Origin: Undibacterium pigrum
Lineage (GTDB): Bacteria; Pseudomonadota; Gammaproteobacteria; Burkholderiales; Burkholderiaceae_D
Direction: 5' to 3'
NCBI RefSeq assembly: GCF_003201815.1
Contig: NZ_QJKB01000002.1
Coordinates: 714,941 to 778,940, forward strand
DNA length: 64,000 nt
The notes beneath the pieces are model-generated. The model ran no database searches and was not told the origin of the DNA. It saw only the letters and a list, made by a program, of their open reading frames with translations. Shown piece after piece: positions 62,003-64,000 of the stretch. How positions within the stretch are numbered: the first letter of the stretch is position 1; each line of letters starts with the position of its first letter. Made by a program: the position numbers and the translations under genes.

Positions 62003-63700
62003 ATGTTGAAACTGGCAGTTGCACAATTAAATTATATGGTGGGTGATTTCGCTGGAAACTGCGCCGCTATCATCAGCCATATGCAAAAAGCTGCGGCGGC
62101 AAGCGCCGATGTCGCGGTATTCAGCGAACTCTGTATCTGTGGTTATTACCCTGGCGACTTGCTCGAAGACAGTGCTTTCCTGGCCAAGGCAGAACAGGCA
62201 TTGGCGAATATCATGCAGGCTTCACGGGACTACCCCAGTCTCGTCAGCGTGATAGGTACAGTACGTTCAAATAAAGGACAAGGCAAGGCCCTGCATAATG
62301 CCTTGCTGGCGATACGCAATGGTGAGATCGTTGCCGAATACTATAAGCAATTACTTCCCACCTACGGCATCTTCGATGAGCGCCGTCATTTTGAGCCTGG
62401 CAAGGAAGTTGCCAGTACCCTCGATGTGGCAGGGCACAAACTGGGTTTCATGGTGTGTGAAGATGGCTGGAATGATGAAGAGCATGATTACCAGGTTAAT
62501 CCCTTCAATGCCCTGACTGCGGCAAAAGTGGATTTGATCATCAGCATCAATGCCAGCCCATCGGACATAGGTAAGCGCCAGCAAAGACATGCGATGTTTG
62601 CCAGGGCAGCAGCCCATCATCAACTGCCCTTGCTATATGTGAACCAGGTTGGCGGACAAGACCAGCTGGTGTTTGACGGCGCTTCATTTGCGGTCACATC
62701 CGATCATGGCGTGACTTTTGAAGCCGCACGTTTTGAAGAAGATTTTCAATTGCTGGGATTTGCAGATAAACAGTTTACTGCGATAGATGGCACAGCATTG
62801 CTCAAGCCGGACAGCATAGGATTGTCCGTGCCAGAATTTACCCGTCGCCAGATCGTGCTGGGGCTGCAAGACTATGCGCGTCGTTGCGGTTTCAAACAGG
62901 TGGTGGTTGGTTCTTCGGGTGGGATTGATTCGGCATTGACGATAGCCCTGGCAGTGCAGGCGCTGGGTGCTGAAAATGTTATCGCCATCACCATGCCATC
63001 TGCGTATTCAAGCACAGGTTCAGTGTCTGACTCGGTCAAGTTATGCGACAACCTGCAAGTCAAGTTATATACACATCCGATACTGAGTCTGGTAGAGCAA
63101 TATGCCAGGGGTTTTGAAGATGCATTTGCCTCACCCTTGCGAGGTCTGACGCAAGAGAATTTGCAGGCCCGCATACGCGGCACCATACTCATGGAATATT
63201 CCAATGCCTTCGGCGCACTTTTACTGACGACTGGTAACAAGAGTGAAATATCTGTCGGTTACTGTACCCTGTATGGTGACACCAATGGTGGCCTGGGCTT
63301 GATAGGTGACTTGTACAAGACAGAAGTCTATGCCTTGTCGCAACATGTCAATAGCGCAGCCGGGCGTGAAATTATTCCGCAAGATGTGCTGACCAAACCA
63401 CCATCAGCAGAACTCGCGCCCGACCAGCTTGATACAGACAGCCTGCCACCGTATGATGAGCTTGATGAAATGCTGAAATGGCATATAGAGGGCAAGCGCC
63501 TGCCTGCCCATGAATTTGCAAAAGCCCAGGCCTTTGTTGAGCAATTGCAAAAGACAGAAGCTGGGCAGAAAAGCCTGAGCCGTATCATAGGCATGGTGGC
63601 GCGCAATGAATACAAGCGCCGCCAGGCACCGCCCATCATACGGGTACGCGCCCGTGCATTTGGTAGTGGACGCCAGATGCCGATTGCGGCAAAGTATTGA
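62003..63700 (+). CDS. nadE: Glutamine-dependent NAD+ synthetase
   Basis: NadE amidates nicotinate adenine dinucleotide to NAD+ with ATP, using glutamine as nitrogen source. The 565-residue chain has an N-terminal nitrilase-like glutaminase domain (SELCICGYYPGDLLE with the Glu, KQLLPTYGIFDERRHFEPG with the Lys, LGFMVCEDGWNDEEHDY with the Cys) and a C-terminal synthetase domain with the pyrophosphate loop VGSSGGIDSALTIALAV. The KSEISVGYCTLYGDTNGGLG motif is also typical. It sits between pncB and the NadM-like gene. Confidence 0.97.
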   Translation: MLKLAVAQLNYMVGDFAGNCAAIISHMQKAAAASADVAVFSELCICGYYPGDLLEDSAFLAKAEQALANIMQASRDYPSLVSVIGTVRSNKGQGKALHNALLAIRNGEIVAEYYKQLLPTYGIFDERRHFEPGKEVASTLDVAGHKLGFMVCEDGWNDEEHDYQVNPFNALTAAKVDLIISINASPSDIGKRQQRHAMFARAAAHHQLPLLYVNQVGGQDQLVFDGASFAVTSDHGVTFEAARFEEDFQLLGFADKQFTAIDGTALLKPDSIGLSVPEFTRRQIVLGLQDYARRCGFKQVVVGSSGGIDSALTIALAVQALGAENVIAITMPSAYSSTGSVSDSVKLCDNLQVKLYTHPILSLVEQYARGFEDAFASPLRGLTQENLQARIRGTILMEYSNAFGALLLTTGNKSEISVGYCTLYGDTNGGLGLIGDLYKTEVYALSQHVNSAAGREIIPQDVLTKPPSAELAPDQLDTDSLPPYDELDEMLKWHIEGKRLPAHEFAKAQAFVEQLQKTEAGQKSLSRIIGMVARNEYKRRQAPPIIRVRARAFGSGRQMPIAAKY

Positions 63701-63747
63701 AATCCAGAAGATCAAGTTCAACCTTTACCATTATTTAGAAGTCATCC

Positions 63748-64000
63748 ATGCAAATCGACGTTGCAGTACTGATAGGACGCTTTCAACCTTTTCATAACGG
63801 CCATGCCACGCTCTTGCAACTGGCACTGGAAACCGCAGAAGAAGTAGTCGTGGTATTGGGCTCATCTTTTCATGCGCGCAGTACCAAGAACCCTTTCACC
63901 TGGCAAGAACGGGCAGACATGATCAACGCCACCCTGTCACCCGCAGACCGGGACCGGGTGTCGTATATTGCCGTGCGCGATTACTATGATGATGCGCGCT
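63748..64000 (+). CDS. nadM: Nicotinamide-nucleotide adenylyltransferase (NadM-Nudix type), 3' end outside window
   Basis: Only 84 codons lie in the window and the frame runs off the edge. The start QIDVAVLIGRFQPFHNGHAT has the adenylyltransferase motif GRFQPFHNGH, then LGSSFHARSTKNPFTWQERADM. This matches the bifunctional NadM/Nudix proteins of proteobacteria, whose second half is an ADP-ribose pyrophosphatase. That half is not visible, so only the adenylyltransferase part is supported. It lies 47 bases after nadE and completes the salvage route. Confidence 0.9.
   Translation, partial: MQIDVAVLIGRFQPFHNGHATLLQLALETAEEVVVVLGSSFHARSTKNPFTWQERADMINATLSPADRDRVSYIAVRDYYDDAR

Overview
The window looks like chromosome of a betaproteobacterium of the order Burkholderiales, most likely Oxalobacteraceae (Undibacterium-like). 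The grounds are the OmpC-type burkholderial porin, the fused isobutyryl-CoA mutase, the general protein flavour and a moderate GC content. The genus is an inference. No rRNA, tRNA, CRISPR array, complete insertion sequence or prophage was seen. Most of the DNA is compact, ordinary chromosome interrupted by short palindromic intergenic elements.

Layout. 1-5.5 kb: the 3' part of icmF, a palindromic element, then small stress-type enzymes and secreted proteins (lipoprotein, SnoaL, cupin, VOC, DinB, GNAT). 5.5-12.4 kb: a secreted HEXXH protein, a soluble PAS histidine kinase, PhnA, an SGNH esterase and an M64-type peptidase with a DUF4214 tail. 12.7-17.4 kb: a five-gene minus-strand operon (PepSY, DUF2271, DUF4198, ApbE, flavodoxin/FAD reductase) behind a good Fur-box match, probably for iron or heme reduction at the envelope. 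17.5-29.1 kb: glmU, a porin, aldolase/SDR, HD, Crp/Fnr, two tandem periplasmic binding proteins, Lrp, glmS and a YCII protein.

29.3-32.2 kb is an AT-richer island with three minus-strand genes joined by ATGA overlaps: a one-helix membrane protein, a caspase-fold protease and an alpha/beta hydrolase. This is the best candidate for an undescribed conflict or cell-death module. 32.5-46.4 kb holds an OsmC-YcaO fusion, a ParD-like/methionine aminopeptidase pair behind an AT-rich palindrome, a histidine-phosphatase pseudogene, a CmcI-like/epimerase pair, an orphan ABC ATPase, LysR-linked genes, metY and a membrane histidine kinase.

46.8-51.1 kb is a complete family 2A encapsulin sulfur locus: rhodanese, serine acetyltransferase, SrpI-type shell, and a cysteine desulfurase cargo with a long disordered targeting tail. 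51.2-56.7 kb holds TetR/hydrolase/MFS, LysR, an HCCA-isomerase-like protein and a CmcJ-like oxygenase.

56.9-64.0 kb is a divergent NAD/ADP-ribose locus. The minus-strand operon encodes a PARG-like macro-domain protein, KptA, a dual-specificity phosphatase and NADAR. The plus-strand operon encodes a nicotinamidase-like hydrolase, PncB, NadE and the start of NadM-Nudix. Each arm has an upstream palindrome with the same core, CTTAGT-N11-ACTAAG. This suggests one repressor couples NAD resynthesis to ADP-ribose removal and RNA end repair.
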